Shown here: one piece after another, positions 22,391 through 34,954 of the stretch
Layout of the letters: each line of letters begins with the position of its first letter
Numbering within the stretch: position 1 is the first letter of the stretch
Assembly (NCBI GenBank): GCA_951217055.1
Contig: OX578276.1
Location: 151,335,012-151,399,011, forward strand
Direction of reading: 5' to 3'
Length of the DNA: 64,000 nt
From: Gerris lacustris
Taxonomy: Eukaryota > Arthropoda > Insecta > Hemiptera > Gerridae
Notes under the pieces: generated by a model
Seen by the model: only the letters and a program-made list of their open reading frames with translations
Told to the model about the DNA's origin: nothing
Databases searched by the model: none
Made by a program: the position numbers and the translations under genes

Positions 22391-23398
22391 CATTGGTCCG
22401 GCAATTCTCCCCATTCCGACCAATCAATACAATTCTAAATCGTTGCTTAGTGACACTAAGGCGGCTTCTCCCTTGCAAGCGTAACCACTTCCCAGACGAT
22501 AAATAAGTTGTTTTATAACTTCAGATGTGTTTCGTGCAATATGACACTCCAGTAAATATCGCGGCAACGATCGGTTCATTTAGTATCTTTCAAGTATAAA
22601 AATATAAGTTACCTCTATCATCAAACATTTCTTTATTCCCATAATAATTATCTTCAAATTATTTTAAAAATAATTGTAATCAATTTTTTTTTTTGTTTTA
22701 AAAATTCGAATATACATATTATATAATAATATAATTAAATCATTTTATTTTTTTTGTATTAAAATTGATTTTCAAATCTCTATAGAAAAGTGAGAAACAT
22801 TTTTATTCATGTACACATATTTAATTGAATGCAATAAAAAAATGGGTAAGTTTACTAAATATATGACGAAATAATTAGTGAATTTTGTTTATTATAATAA
22901 ACTTAAGTCTATCTGTAAAACAATACCGTATAATATATATGAATTCCAAGACAGAATTCCGACCATATATAGAAGAACTGATAAATATAATTAATTTAAC
23001 CAAAATATGTAGATTTATTATAAATGCAAAGAATTGTAACAGAGAAAATATTTGTCACCTCTCAGTTTATTATGAGCGAAGCACATTGTTTATCTGTTTT
23101 AATAATTCCTTCGCTAGATCGTTGTTAGAAAAAAACGTTTTAACTGTAATTAATAATTATTATTAATAAGTAATAATTATTTAATACAATAATTAATATT
23201 TTATTTACCTACATATAAATACTAACTATAATTTTAAACAAAGACAATCATTAAAAAGCCTATCCTTGCTCGCTGAAACTTATATCGTATAATAATACGA
23301 AAACATATACGATTTCCTGAAACGTTATCCTAAAAATGTTTCGTTCGTCTAAACAATCACATAGTTTCTGGCTCGGGGGACAAAACTAATTGTTTATT
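22391..23398. other. Intronic spacer
   Basis: No repeat or gene recognised. A short ORF at 22885-23166 shows no domain or exon-like context. Confidence 0.35.
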
Positions 23399-24020
23399 AA
23401 AATAGACTGCCAATTAGTGTGGCACATAGCTTCCTCACATCCTATTCACGTACTTTATTTATTGTATGCTTTCACAAGCAATTATTGACCAATTTATTTA
23501 ATTGTTTTCCCTGTTTTTTTTTTAAATTTCAAAATTGTTTTAATTTTTTTACCTAAATTAAAGCATCAATTTGCTAAAGTTATAGAGCGCAGACAGTTCA
23601 AATTAATTTGGGGCTACCTGCGGGTTACTTTCGATAAACTGTTAATGTTTCATACAAATCAGATAAGTAATTTTAAAGCCATAGGTGTAAATAAATGTTT
23701 GTTAGTGCGCATTTGGAAGAGAAACAAATAAGCGCAGAAGGTTGAATCTTATAGTGGTCCAACATTGAGCTAATTATGACCTACCTTACAAATTGGCCGT
23801 GTAGTTTTAAGATGTCTTGGTTCGCAAAAATTGAGCGGGCGACTGACAGAAAAACAGACACATACACAGACAGACGGGAAAGACACGGAACCAAAAATGT
23901 TTCCTGAAGTCTGAAACTGATTTCTGTCTTGGAATTTTTGAAATCGGAGACCTGAAAATCTTTTGTTCTTCAGAACGATCGCATGGCTTCCGTTACCTTC
24001 GGTATGCTTAGAAGTAAAAA
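23399..24020 (-). mobile_element. Rep-A copy, near complete
   Basis: From the ACTGCCAATTAGTGTGGCAC end to the terminal hairpin (CTTCCGTTACCTTCGG) in reverse orientation. It is one of the best copies for defining the family. Confidence 0.85.
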
Positions 24021-24324
24021 TTAATTCTTTATTAAAAAAATTCAAATATGAAGCTTTGGAAGAATAAGTGAATAACAAACTGAATCAACAACAAAACACG
24101 TATTTTTAACAAAAAAACAAACTTCTGAATGAATAATGCATTAAATAATATCAAATGGTTTTTTTTACTAACAATCTACTAAAACTATTGAAGATATCTT
24201 GTAAATATTTTAATTAATTGAGAAAATATGAAATTAGGATAGATTAAGAAAACTAACAGGCCTAATCTAGAGTGACTTCAATAACAATATTCACGTTCAC
24301 GCATGAAGCTGCAGTGTACCCAGT

Positions 24325-25257
24325 TACTCACTTTTTACTACGTTTTTATTAGCTTGCTTTCTTGTTTTTTTGTTTGTTTGATTGTTTGTCCGGTACAAAT
24401 CTGGCATTCGATTTCTAACGAACTTCCCGAATAGCTAGACATTTGAAACTTTTAGCATAGCTCAAAACACGAAGACAATGCATTATTTTGATACTTATAG
24501 CCATCTTTCAGCAGAATTTAATTGGTTTTTAGCAAATATTGCTGTACGGAAAGCTAGTTTGGAAAAAATCCGCAAGCTGTTATATTTGTTTTGCCATGTC
24601 CCATATTTACGCAGTCTTAATTTTGACGGGTTTCAAATTTGTGATTTTTATAAATAGAGATAAACATTGAATGACAGCAAAACAGGAAATATATGGATTA
24701 TATTATTTCAAATATATCGATGGCACGGTTTAGATTTGGTGTTGGGGAGATCCGTTGTACAAAGATTTGTCCTTTTAAAGGTTTAACATCAGCTCTCTAG
24801 TTGTTTGTTATTTATGTGAAGTAAATAAATTCAGACTATTTTTTTTTTCACTAACATTATATATTAAATATAACAATAACAATTCTATTATTAACATTAC
24901 ATACGATTCAATAGAAAATTCAAAAACGTAGTATATAAAAAGTTCTTTTTATCTTGAAATTATTACTACGTTTTTATTAGCTTGCTTTCTTGTTTGCATG
25001 TTTGTTTGTCCAGTACAAATCTTGCAATCGATTTTTAACTAACTTCCCGAGTAGCAGGACATCTTTCAGTAAAATTTTATTAGTTTTCAGCAAATTGTGC
25101 TGTATGGAAAGTTAGTTCGGGAAAAAATCCGCAAGTTATTTTATTTGTTTTGATATGTCCCATATTTACAATCTTCATTTTGACAGGTTTCAAATTTATG
25201 ACAGAAAATTTAAAAACGTAGTATATAAAAAGTTCTTTTTACCTTGCAATTATTTTC
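24325..25257 (+). repeat. Rep-E interspersed repeat, with partial tandem duplication
   Basis: ACGTTTTTATTAGCTTGCTT starts both a longer unit (24332-24955) and a shorter second unit (24960-25257). Both end in AAACGTAGTATATAAAAAGT. The unit recurs in reverse at 44935-45965, including the GGAGATCCGTTGTACAAAGA stretch. No coding content seen. Confidence 0.75.
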
Positions 25258-25261
25258 ATTT

Positions 25262-26108
25262 TTTTACTTTTCCTCACTACCTATAATAGTAGGAAAAGTA
25301 CCTACTGTTTTTACCAAAAAAAAATTTCTCGAGATTTTAACGGAATTATCCGTTTTGGGTGTTTTTAAGACCTCCTGAGTGGTTTTCAGCATGACATCTG
25401 TATGTATGTGTGTGTGTGTTATCATCGTATAGCGCCCAAGGTATATAACCTGGAGAGTTGAAACTTGGCAAAAAAATCAGTCCTTACCTGCAGTGGAGCC
25501 GCCCGGAAAATAAAATTTTTCCGCCATCTTGAACCCAGTTTGTTGAGACAGCCAAAATTTTAAAAAATCGTAATAAATCGACAATATTCCTGATCGAGTT
25601 GAAATTTGGCACGAATGTACTTCTTTGTATGACAAACAAGCCCATCAAATTTCATTTTGATATTGGCCGCCATTTTGAAGTTATCAATTTATGATTTTTA
25701 AACTTTGACGGTTAATAATACCGAAAGTTTAAATAGGTTTTTGACGTATAGCATATCGTTGGAACCGGAAAAAATTAAGGAACAAATATAAAAAACCCCG
25801 ATGAAATTCCGTTTATTAGTTTAAAAGTTATAAGCGAATATAATTATTTATTAGTGCGATAATTTTGATGACGTCAAAGTTTGTTTACATCTGTCAAAAT
25901 ACCGCCAAACTTCAAATAATTAAATAAAATGTGGGTATTCAAAATTATGTTGTTTTTGAAGAATGATAATAAATCAGTTTGTTCAGAACGGTCACCCATC
26001 CAAATACTGACCACGTCCAATGCAGCTTTCTGCTGCTGCGAAGCAGCAGGAGAGGCCAATGTAGTGGCCTCTGATGTGAGGAAAAGTTCCTAGATACCCT
26101 GTCGATTT
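25262..26108 (-). mobile_element. Rep-B retroposon with 5S-rRNA-like segment
   Basis: Reverse-oriented copy. The 5S-like stretch lies at about 26023-25986 (TTGGACGTGGTCAGTATTTG, GATGGGTGACCG). The 3' hairpin ACTTTTCCT..AGGAAAAGT is at 25264-25296. It is full length relative to the 7867 copy. Confidence 0.75.
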
Positions 26109-26114
26109 TTTATT

Positions 26115-26460
26115 TTTGTACTAACTATTTTTATTTTTTTATTTTATATTAAAGATCTACTATTCATTGAACTTATTTAACAGAATAAATAAATATAAAC
26201 AAATTTTATAAATACCGTTTATTTATTAAAGATTATTTATTCAAATTGAGTATTTAATGTTATAAGATAGTGATAATAATATCAACTTTTATTGCCAATA
26301 TTATAACAATAAAAATGTTGTTGCCTAGGCCGTACAATGTTTCCTAATTTTACTGCCAGACTGTAAAATTGCATTTCTTTGCCCGAAATAAGTTCAATAA
26401 TGAGGCATTTTGCTGCAGCAAGTAGATAATATTATTATTAGTGACATGGTAACCCCGTTT
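26115..26460 (-). repeat. Fragment related to Rep-F
   Basis: The reverse of 26120-26290 matches 49760-49910 (GTTAAATAAGTTCAATGA, TAGTAGATCTTTAAT). The adjacent part carries a TCTACTTGCTGCAGCAAAAT word like Rep-F arms. Confidence 0.5.
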
Positions 26461-26489
26461 CATTTATTATAATATATTAATATATAAAG

Positions 26490-26735
26490 CTATATACTGC
26501 GCAAACGTTAAAAGTTATATATACTGCGTAAACGTTAAAAAGTTATATATACTGCGTAAAAGTTAAAAAGTTATATATACTGCGTAAACGTTAAAAAGTT
26601 ATATATACTGCGTAAACGTTAAAAAGTTATATATACTGCCTAAAAGTTAAAAGTTATATACACTGCTTAAACGTTAAAAAGTTATATATACTGCGTAAAA
26701 GTTAAAAGTTATATATACTGCGTAAACGTTTGGCT
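26490..26735. repeat. 27-28-bp tandem repeat, nine copies
   Basis: GTTATATATACTGCGTAAAC plus GTTAAAAA repeated, with AAACG/AAAAG variation. The same word in degenerate inverted form follows at about 26845-26870. Confidence 0.95.
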
Positions 26736-26819
26736 GTCACGTTTATTATAACTAGTGCATTTTAAATTTCGCACATGTAAATAATAAAATCAAAGCCTTT
26801 TGAAGGGCCAATGAAACTT

Positions 26820-26841
26820 TATATATATATATATATATATA
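26820..26841. repeat. (AT)n microsatellite
   Basis: Short alternating AT tract. Confidence 0.8.
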
Positions 26842-26869
26842 ACCAACGTTTACGCAAACGCCAAACGTT

Positions 26870-27305
26870 TAAGCAGTAGTAACAGCTAGAATGTTACGCA
26901 GTAGTGACAGCTAAACGTTAATATTGAACCTATTTTTACAGTTTAAGGTTTTAAAAAGATCTGCCCAATATCTTATTTTTTTATTACATTCTAAAAGCAT
27001 AATCTACTCGAGGACTACAGTTTGAAGATTGGTAGATAGACGTTAAAATAATATGAAAAATAACTGCGTTCCAAAAAAAAGCGGCTGTATTACGTGACAA
27101 ACAACGTTCCAGTGTGACGGGCAGCCCAGCAGATAGATGGCTTGCGGTCATAACTAATAAAAAACTTCATCCCATGGCTTCCTTACTTATAAAAATATTT
27201 GTAAAAAATATTGGGGTGCTTTATTTCTTGCAGACATCCGCTGTCAACTAATACAATTAGGTAACAACCCTACAACATGTTGCTAGTTTTTCTGTTACCA
27301 GGTTT
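26870..27305. other. Intronic spacer
   Basis: No element recognised. Confidence 0.35.
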
Positions 27306-27410
27306 TTACTTGTCCTTTCCTAAAGGAAGTATTGTTTTCACCCAAAAAAAATTGAAACCCAGATTTTAACATAATTATCATTTTTCGATACGCCTTATCG
27401 TTTAGCCGCA
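27306..27410 (-). repeat. Rep-B-like 3' end fragment
   Basis: On the minus strand a GTTAAAATCTGGGTTTCAAT stretch leads to GAAAACAATACTTCC and a terminal hairpin (ACTTCCTTTAGGAAAGGACA, then AGT and an A-rich tail), as in Rep-B. Confidence 0.5.
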
Positions 27411-27565
27411 GTAAGCCTTCAAAAAAAACTTTAAAGTTGCCGTCATCTTTAATTTTATAAGGGGGGTAAATATAATTATTTTAAATTTTTTGGATTTTTT
27501 CCAGTCGGTTTGGGCCAATTTCCAACCAAACGCAAAAAAAACGCGAGTCTCTAGATGGTCTAGAG

Positions 27566-27690
27566 CAGTGGTTCTTAACCTTTTGGTAACCACGGCCCCC
27601 TTAAAATCTCCAATTATAATATATTATATAGTACCTAAATATCTTTCGAGACCCCCTGGGGGGCCGCGGCCCCCCGGTTAAGAACCACTG
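27566..27690. mobile_element. 125-bp hAT MITE with 8-bp TSD
   Basis: Terminal inverted repeats CAGTGGTTCTTAACC / GGTTAAGAACCACTG, the classical hAT type. The perfect 8-bp target duplication GTCTAGAG lies at 27558-27565 and 27691-27698. The interior is only a GC-rich inverted region and an AT-rich centre. Confidence 0.95.
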
Positions 27691-28029
27691 GTCTAGAGTC
27701 TAGAAGTTCACAAACACAAACATTTTGATTAGCGAGTCTGTGGGTATTGGTTATGGTGGGTCAAACTAATTATTGTAGGTTATTTTTTTTACAAAATTAT
27801 TAATAACTTTGGTTCTACACAATATTTTTCGATGAAACCAAGCCTACAACATGCACAACATGTTTGAGCTTCTGCAAAAAAATCGATTTCGTTAAGCCAT
27901 TTTTGCGCCTATAAACTCAAACTGGTGGCGACAGACATACACACATAAATACATACACGAAAATAGTGAAGGCCGGATTTGGTTTTCGAAATGTATGAAA
28001 TAAAAAAGTATCTAACAAATTTTCAATTC

Positions 28030-28330
28030 GTGCCGAATTTTGTGCGGATCAGCTTAGCCGTTCAGGAGAAAACTTTTGTACCCCGTACCCCTTACCCCTG
28101 TGTACCGATTTGGACCAGTTCAGATTTATACCTTCCTGTGGTTGGTCACTATGACCGTGCCAAATTTTGTGCGGATCAGCTCAGTCGTTCAGGAGAAAAC
28201 TTTCGTACCCCGAACCCCGTACCCCTGAGTACGGATTTGGACCATTTCAGATTTATACCTTCCTGTGGTTGGTCACTATGAACGTGCCAAATGATGTGCA
28301 GATCGGTTCAGCTTTTCAGGAGGAGTATGC
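28030..28330 (+). repeat. ~127-bp tandem repeat, about 2.4 copies
   Basis: TTTTGTGCGGATCAGCTYAG recurs at about 28038, 28166 and 28292, with GTACCCCGTACCCC and GATTTATACCTTCCTGTGGT in between. The GTACCCC cassette also appears in the 46.4 and 48.2 kb elements. Confidence 0.85.
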
Positions 28331-28496
28331 ATCAGAAAAAATGCAAAGTGTTGTATAAGAGCTTCGCTTCGCTCATCTCAATTATATATATAGATGGACG
28401 ACACAGGGTTGGCATGCCGCTCCATGACCTTTATAACATACTGTATTATTAACATTCGTAACCAAATGGACGCCACTTCACTGAAGTAGCTGACAC

Positions 28497-28755
28497 CATG
28501 TTATCCACCAGGTTATCCACCATGTTATCCATCATGTTATCCACCAGATTATCCATCATGTTTTCCACCATGTTATCCATCGTGTTATCCACCAGGTTAT
28601 CCGCCATGTTATCCATCATGTTATCCACCAGATTATCCACCATGTTATCCACCATGTTATCAACCATGTTATCCACCATGATATCCACCATGTTATCCAC
28701 CAGGTTATCCCCCATGTTATCCATTAGGTTATCCACCATGTTATCCACCATGCAT
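28497..28755. repeat. 12-bp minisatellite, about 21 copies
   Basis: ATGTTATCCACC units with CAGG/CATG variation. A multiple of three, it stays open in several frames, giving false MVDN-type ORFs. It lies about 180 bases before the acceptor of ankyrin exon 2. Confidence 0.95.
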
Positions 28756-28933
28756 AGTTTTACATGAATTATGGTAGGCCTAGGCCTTCTACGGGTGTTT
28801 TATAGCAGGTTGTTATTTTATTAATACTGGTGGATTTACGAATTTAAACTATCTTCAAAATAAATATTCCTCTGTATAAGAATAAGGAGTTTATTTATAA
28901 TTGCTTAAATTATAATATTATTTTGTGTTTCAG

Positions 28934-29718
28934 GGTCAGTGAGTGAGGTGTTATCAGCAAAGGCGTACAAAGCTGCTGACGAGGGTGATTTGAAGCTTCT
29001 GCAAGAGTTTGTCGCATTTGGAGCGAATTTGAACAATTTAGACGAAAGCGGGTTTACTCCTCTACACATCGCAGCTATCAAAGGTAATCACGACGTTTTG
29101 CGCTACCTCGTTCAGCAAAATGTCGATCTGAACGCTCGAGATTCCATGGGGAGGACTGTTCTTTACGACGCTACAGTGGCGGAGAAGTTTGAATCGGTGA
29201 GACTTCTCGTGGAGCTCGGTGCAGATGCTAATTTGTCTAATCAACTAGGCGAGACACCGTTACATATCGCCGCTGTTTACGGTTACATAGATCTTATTAA
29301 ATATCTGATGAAACACAGCGATATAGAAGCTCGAGATCAATGTAATGAAACAGCACTTTTCAAAGCCGTCCAACAAGAATACGTCGAAGCACTTCGAGTG
29401 CTAATAGCTAACGGTGCCGATCCGTACTGCAGGAATTACATGAATGCAAATCTGATGCACACAGCCGCCAGTTACGGTCGAACGTCGTTTGTTTCCGAAC
29501 TAGCTCGATATCCGGAACTGATAAATGCCGAAGACTCGGAGAAGAATACTCCGCTTTATTACGCCGTTGAAAGTAACAATCCCGGCATCATCAGGGAGCT
29601 TATTCGACGTGGCGCCGAAATACGTAGAGAACACTTGATGAAAGCAACCGAAGATAAGAATTTTGAAATCGTCAAAATTTTAGAGGAAAGTGTAAGAAAC
29701 GAAAATCTTCTAAGGTAA
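28934..29718 (+). CDS. Ankyrin-repeat protein, exon 2 (main coding exon)
   Basis: Preceded by a good acceptor (TTTTGTGTTTCAG) and open to TAA at 29716-29718. It encodes residues 6 to about 265. Seven ankyrin-type repeats run end to end: an N-cap repeat at about residues 14-40, then repeats opening at about 41 (DESGFTPLHIAAIKGN), 74 (MGRTVLYDA), 107 (LGETPLHIAAVYGY), 139 (NETALFKAV), 172 (LMHTAASYG) and 206 (NTPLYYAVESNN). A short basic/acidic C-terminal tail follows. There is no signal peptide, membrane segment, SOCS box or other domain, so a cytosolic or nuclear protein-interaction role is expected from the fold, with partners unknown. GC content and codon use stand out from the surrounding repeats. 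All repeats lie in one exon, which hints at an old retroposed or intron-poor gene. Confidence 0.92.
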
Positions 29719-29820
29719 CTTTCGAGCGCAAGAACTTCGTAAACGACGTAATTAAAAAAAAAATAACGTTAGATAAAGTGGTCTTCAAATAGAAAGTGTA
29801 AACTAATTTAATAAATAATA
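29719..29820 (+). terminator. 3' UTR and poly(A) signal of the ankyrin gene
   Basis: AATAAA at 29810-29815, about 90 bases after the stop codon, is the first canonical polyadenylation signal. Confidence 0.55.
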
Positions 29821-30175
29821 AACACCGTAATAATATAATACTCATTAGGACAGCTAAACTTTAAGGGTTAAGAAAATTTAAAAAAAAATGATTCAAGACT
29901 GAGGTAAACTTTCTCTGTCCTCATTTTTCCGAACAGAAATTTTGCGATGCTGATACAAAGACACATTTTTCGTATTTCAGGGTAAAATAAAGACTTAGCT
30001 TGAAAAACAACTATAAATTGAAGTTTCAAAAATATTGTCTCCACGCAGAATAATACTACAATGTAATGTATAAGCAGTTTTTTGGCAACTGTATGCAATA
30101 GTATGGCAACAATATGTTCCAATAGTGCATATCAATCATAGAGAAAATATGGTTAAATTTATGAGACAATTAGAA
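29821..30175. other. Intergenic spacer
   Basis: No gene seen; small ORFs lack any support. Confidence 0.35.
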
Positions 30176-30179
30176 ATTA

Positions 30180-30880
30180 GAAAGTCTACATTATGTCGGA
30201 TGTTGTATTGGTCATCGACTTAATGAAGACTCACCAATCTCTAATTACTGTTTCAGTAAATTAAATAGAGACTAGTAAATCTACGTTTTATTGAAATCTG
30301 TATTAGATTCTTCAGTGTCTACATTTTACACAGTAAAATATAATTAGTGAGTATAGTATTTTACATTAATTATGTCAAATGTAACATTGGTCTTCGACTT
30401 AATTGAATCGCCAATCTTTAATTACTGTTTAATTAAATTAAATAGAGATTAATAAATCTGCGTTTTATAGGATGCTGTATTGGACTCTCCAATGTCTAAA
30501 TGTTATATAAATAAAATAATTAGAGATTATAGTACGTTACATTATATTGGATGTAGCATTGGTCTTTAACTTAATGTAGACTCACCAATCTTTAATTACT
30601 GTTTTCCTTAAATTAAATGGAGATTAGTGAATCTACGTTTTATAGTATACTGTATTAAACTCTCCAATGTCTAAATGTTATATAAATCAAATAATTAGAG
30701 ATTATAGTACGTTACATTATGTTGGATGTAGCTTTGGTTTTTAACTGCAGACTCACCAATCTTTAATTAAATTAAATAGAGATTAGCGAATCTCCGTTTT
30801 ATTGGATGCTTTATTGGAGCCTTCAATGTCTAAATATTTGGTGAGTAAAATGATTAGAGAATTGTAAATCTAATTCAGAC
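30180..30880. repeat. ~175-bp tandem repeat, four diverged copies
   Basis: Each unit contains TTACATTATGTTGGATGTAG, CTCACCAATCTTTAATTACT, TAAATAGAGATTAGTGAATC and CTCCAATGTCTAAATGTTAT. Unit starts are near 30187, 30362, 30537 and 30711. The length is nucleosome-like and the sequence AT-rich, resembling a short satellite island just behind the ankyrin gene. Confidence 0.88.
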
Positions 30881-32292
<1,412 letters not shown>

Positions 32293-32524
32293 GCACTTCT
32301 TTAGATTGTTACTCCCCTTATAATAAAACAGAGGAGAGTAACAATCTAAAGATGGTGTACGGAATGTTCTTCTTTAAACTGTTGCTCCCCTTATCAAAAC
32401 AGAAGTGTGATATTCCTTTGTCCCAAAGTACATTGGACTAAACATCCCTTTGTCTTAATAGTTGTTTAGTCAAAGTCATTTTTACTCTAAAAAAGAACAG
32501 GGAAGTAACAATCTAAAGAAGTAC
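32293..32524. mobile_element. Rep-C hairpin MITE
   Basis: Best-preserved single copy: CTTCTTTAGATTGTTACTCC at one end and GTAACAATCTAAAGAAG at the other, an internal hairpin, and the ACATCCCTTTGTCTTAATAG tail. Confidence 0.85.
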
Positions 32525-33880
32525 AATTATGTTTTCCTTTTTTAAGCCTCAATTTCATCGGAGGGGGGGGGCGAGTTTACTTGCTCGCTGGTGAGTTAAC
32601 TAGTGAACAAATGAGTGAGTCGCAACTTGCTCTGCTACAGTAATTACACACAGAACACAGCTTGTAAATTGGCAATATTCACCCACTCCGACACTATAAT
32701 GTGTGTTATCTTTCTGTTATCAGTTAATAAATATTTACATTCTGAATTTTCTACTTGCTACTTCAGTGGGCCAGTTAAGTAGCTGACTATATTACACGGA
32801 ACGAGTTTACTAGCAACTAATGTCGAGTATTAGTTAGAGACTTAATTCCGAAACTATAAAACATTGAACATGGTTTCGCTTCAGTCATGATATTCTATTT
32901 ATAGTTTAAGTCCATTCGCGATGTTCAGGAACTTATCTTTCCAGGCCCCTTACACCAGACCCATTGCCCAAGGGCACAGGTCCCAGGTTTTGGCCACAAA
33001 CCCTTGACTATATGCCTCATGCCCCAGGCCATGTGCACCAATTTACAGGCTCCCAGCAGCAGGCCCGATGTCCCACGCCCCCGGCCCAAAAATGGTCCTA
33101 TCTGGTACACTCGCTAGCCCTCTCACTCGCTTAAATTTCATGGGGTTGTTCATCACAAAAGCATATTCATTATGCATATTAAATATACAGATAGAAGTCT
33201 CCAACTCCCCACTTTTTAAGCAGTTTCAACAGATGAAAGACAACATTGGAATAACCCAACGTCTTCATATAACCTCCTCATGAACCTTATCTTATCATAA
33301 ACCTTAACCTATACTTGTGTACTCAGTTCATTGTGATTTTTATAGATATTAATTGTTTTTTATATTTCAAATTTTATATATTAAGTGCAATCTAGTTATG
33401 TAGTCTTTGCTTTTGTGCCTGATGATGGTGTAACATCCGAAATATATTGCTTTTTGTAAAAAAAAAACTTTGGTAGAACTAAAGTCCATTCCTTAAACCT
33501 TATTATGGAGTTCTACAATAAGAACATTAGAACTTTAAGAAAACTATAGCATATTCATTGCTAAAATAGGGCTACTTTATAGGCTAGCCCAAAATGAAGC
33601 GCGCAATTTAAAAGTATATATACATATACAAATAAATTACGTTAAATTAAATACATAAATTATTCTTATTTAATTTAGTATTTTATTTAAATGCTAGATC
33701 TTCTAATTTAAATTAAACTGGTCGATCTGTGATATTCAAGCAAAACCTTTGCCTTGTGCTATAAATTAACCCTCTAGAGAAAATGGAAATTATTATTAAT
33801 TTATTAAATACTATTTATTATTAAATACTATTAATTTGGTCTAGAGCATCGCTTCAGATAGAAAGAAATCATTCTCTAGG
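32525..33880. other. Intergenic spacer with GC-rich island
   Basis: A G-run lies at about 32564. At 32940-33110 a GC-rich patch repeats GGCCC, CCCAGG and ATGCC-like words and is unlike its surroundings. A hammerhead-like but poorly paired motif lies at 33419-33442. No gene was recognised. Confidence 0.35.
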
Positions 33881-33955
33881 GTAGCTTAATTGGTAGAGTA
33901 TATGACCAGCAATTCCAAGGTCTGCGATTCTAATCCCATTGGCAGAGTGTATTTT
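33881..33955 (+). repeat. tRNA-like sequence (SINE head or tRNA pseudogene)
   Basis: A box GGGTAGCTTAATTGGTAGAG and B box GCGATTCTAATCCC at tRNA spacing, but the T arm and acceptor stem do not pair properly. A non-tRNA tail continues to about 34030, as in a SINE. Confidence 0.6.
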
Positions 33956-34114
33956 TGTCTCTTATCCACCTCACCTCTTAAATTCTAATTTATTTAAAAT
34001 TCTATCCCAATAAATGGCAAATGTTCTAGTATAATAATAGTAAAAAGACCTATTAAGTCAGCAAAATTAAGCTACATCTGCTTAAAGTCTGAATAAAATA
34101 ACAAAATATCCTTC

Positions 34115-34425
34115 TCCACGACTCTCCTTTTCACGAGTACCATCCCATCAAACCATCAAAAATAGCAATACTCTTGGTGGTGGCACCCTGCACAACAACA
34201 TATGGAATGGATGACTTTGAATTAGCATGCCTCTCAATCAACTGCACCGTACAATTGACATAGGAATCCTGGTCGAAGCTAATACACTGAAGCAGATACT
34301 CATTCACGTGGCAATGCAGGGAAACCACAAAGATTGAGGCCCCTTGCTGGTGTCGGGATTCGAACCCATGACCTCCTGTTTTCAAAATGCAGATGATTGT
34401 AATGAGCTGCGGAGAAACCCAAACT
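34115..34425 (-). mobile_element. tRNA-derived SINE (Rep-S2)
   Basis: On the minus strand a tRNA-like head (CGCAGCTCATTACAATC; B box GGTTCGAATCCCGACA) is followed by GCAAGGGGCCT and a long tail. The same head-tail junction word AAGGGGCCT is found in the copy at 62870-63075. The 129-codon ORF across it is fortuitous. Confidence 0.6.
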
Positions 34426-34950
34426 AACCAAGCTAAGTGAAACCTCGAGACTATTTGAGGGAAACATCCACTTAACTCAACGTAATTGGTGTATTGATTT
34501 CTATTTTTGACGGGGCTCATAAATTCAGATGAAAAGGTAAGTCTTACACAAATGAGTTTTAAGAATTTAAAAACACAATTATAATTTCTAATTTCAATAC
34601 AAAGGGATCAGCTATTAATAGCTTCGTCGATCTGCCTGCATATAACGCTAATAGGGAAACTCACTTATATTAGAGCTACTCTTTTAATATTTTCACAAAG
34701 ATTTGAGTTGGATAGAGTGGGATATACTACTCTGTGAATTTAACAAGGAGAAAGGTGGGGGTAGTTAAACATTTTGCTAACTTCGTTTGCTTATATATAT
34801 TTACTTTTTTAATAAAATTTAATTATCTTTAAAATGTTTTAAATCATTTTCAATACACAGCTCTTTCCCTCGCCTCGCAGAAGTGCGTGCGGATCAAAAT
34901 TGGTAGATCATAAATTTTAAAATGAGTGGCCACACAGAATTTAAAACTTT
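34426..34950. other. Intergenic spacer
   Basis: Nothing recognised. Confidence 0.35.
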
Positions 34951-34954
34951 ATTT

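Larger units (their letters stand above)
10443..28933 (+). other. Intron 1 of the ankyrin gene (18.5 kb)
   Basis: Bounded by donor GTAAGTT at 10443 and acceptor TTTGTGTTTCAG ending at 28933. Essentially all recognisable content is mobile or tandem repeat, listed separately. No additional exon was recognised inside. Confidence 0.6.

Noticed and set aside
22885..23166. 93-codon ORF as a gene
   Set aside because: AT-rich composition, no domain, no splice or promoter context, inside the ankyrin intron.
26490..26735. CRISPR-like array
   Set aside because: Direct tandem repeats with no unique spacers, in an animal-type genome.
28449..28767. 100- and 89-codon ORFs with MVDN or MLST repeats
   Set aside because: They are translations of the 12-bp minisatellite, open in several frames because the unit length is a multiple of three. 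No start context or splice support.
34131..34520. 129-codon minus-strand ORF
   Set aside because: It runs through a tRNA-derived SINE head and tail; no domain or codon bias.
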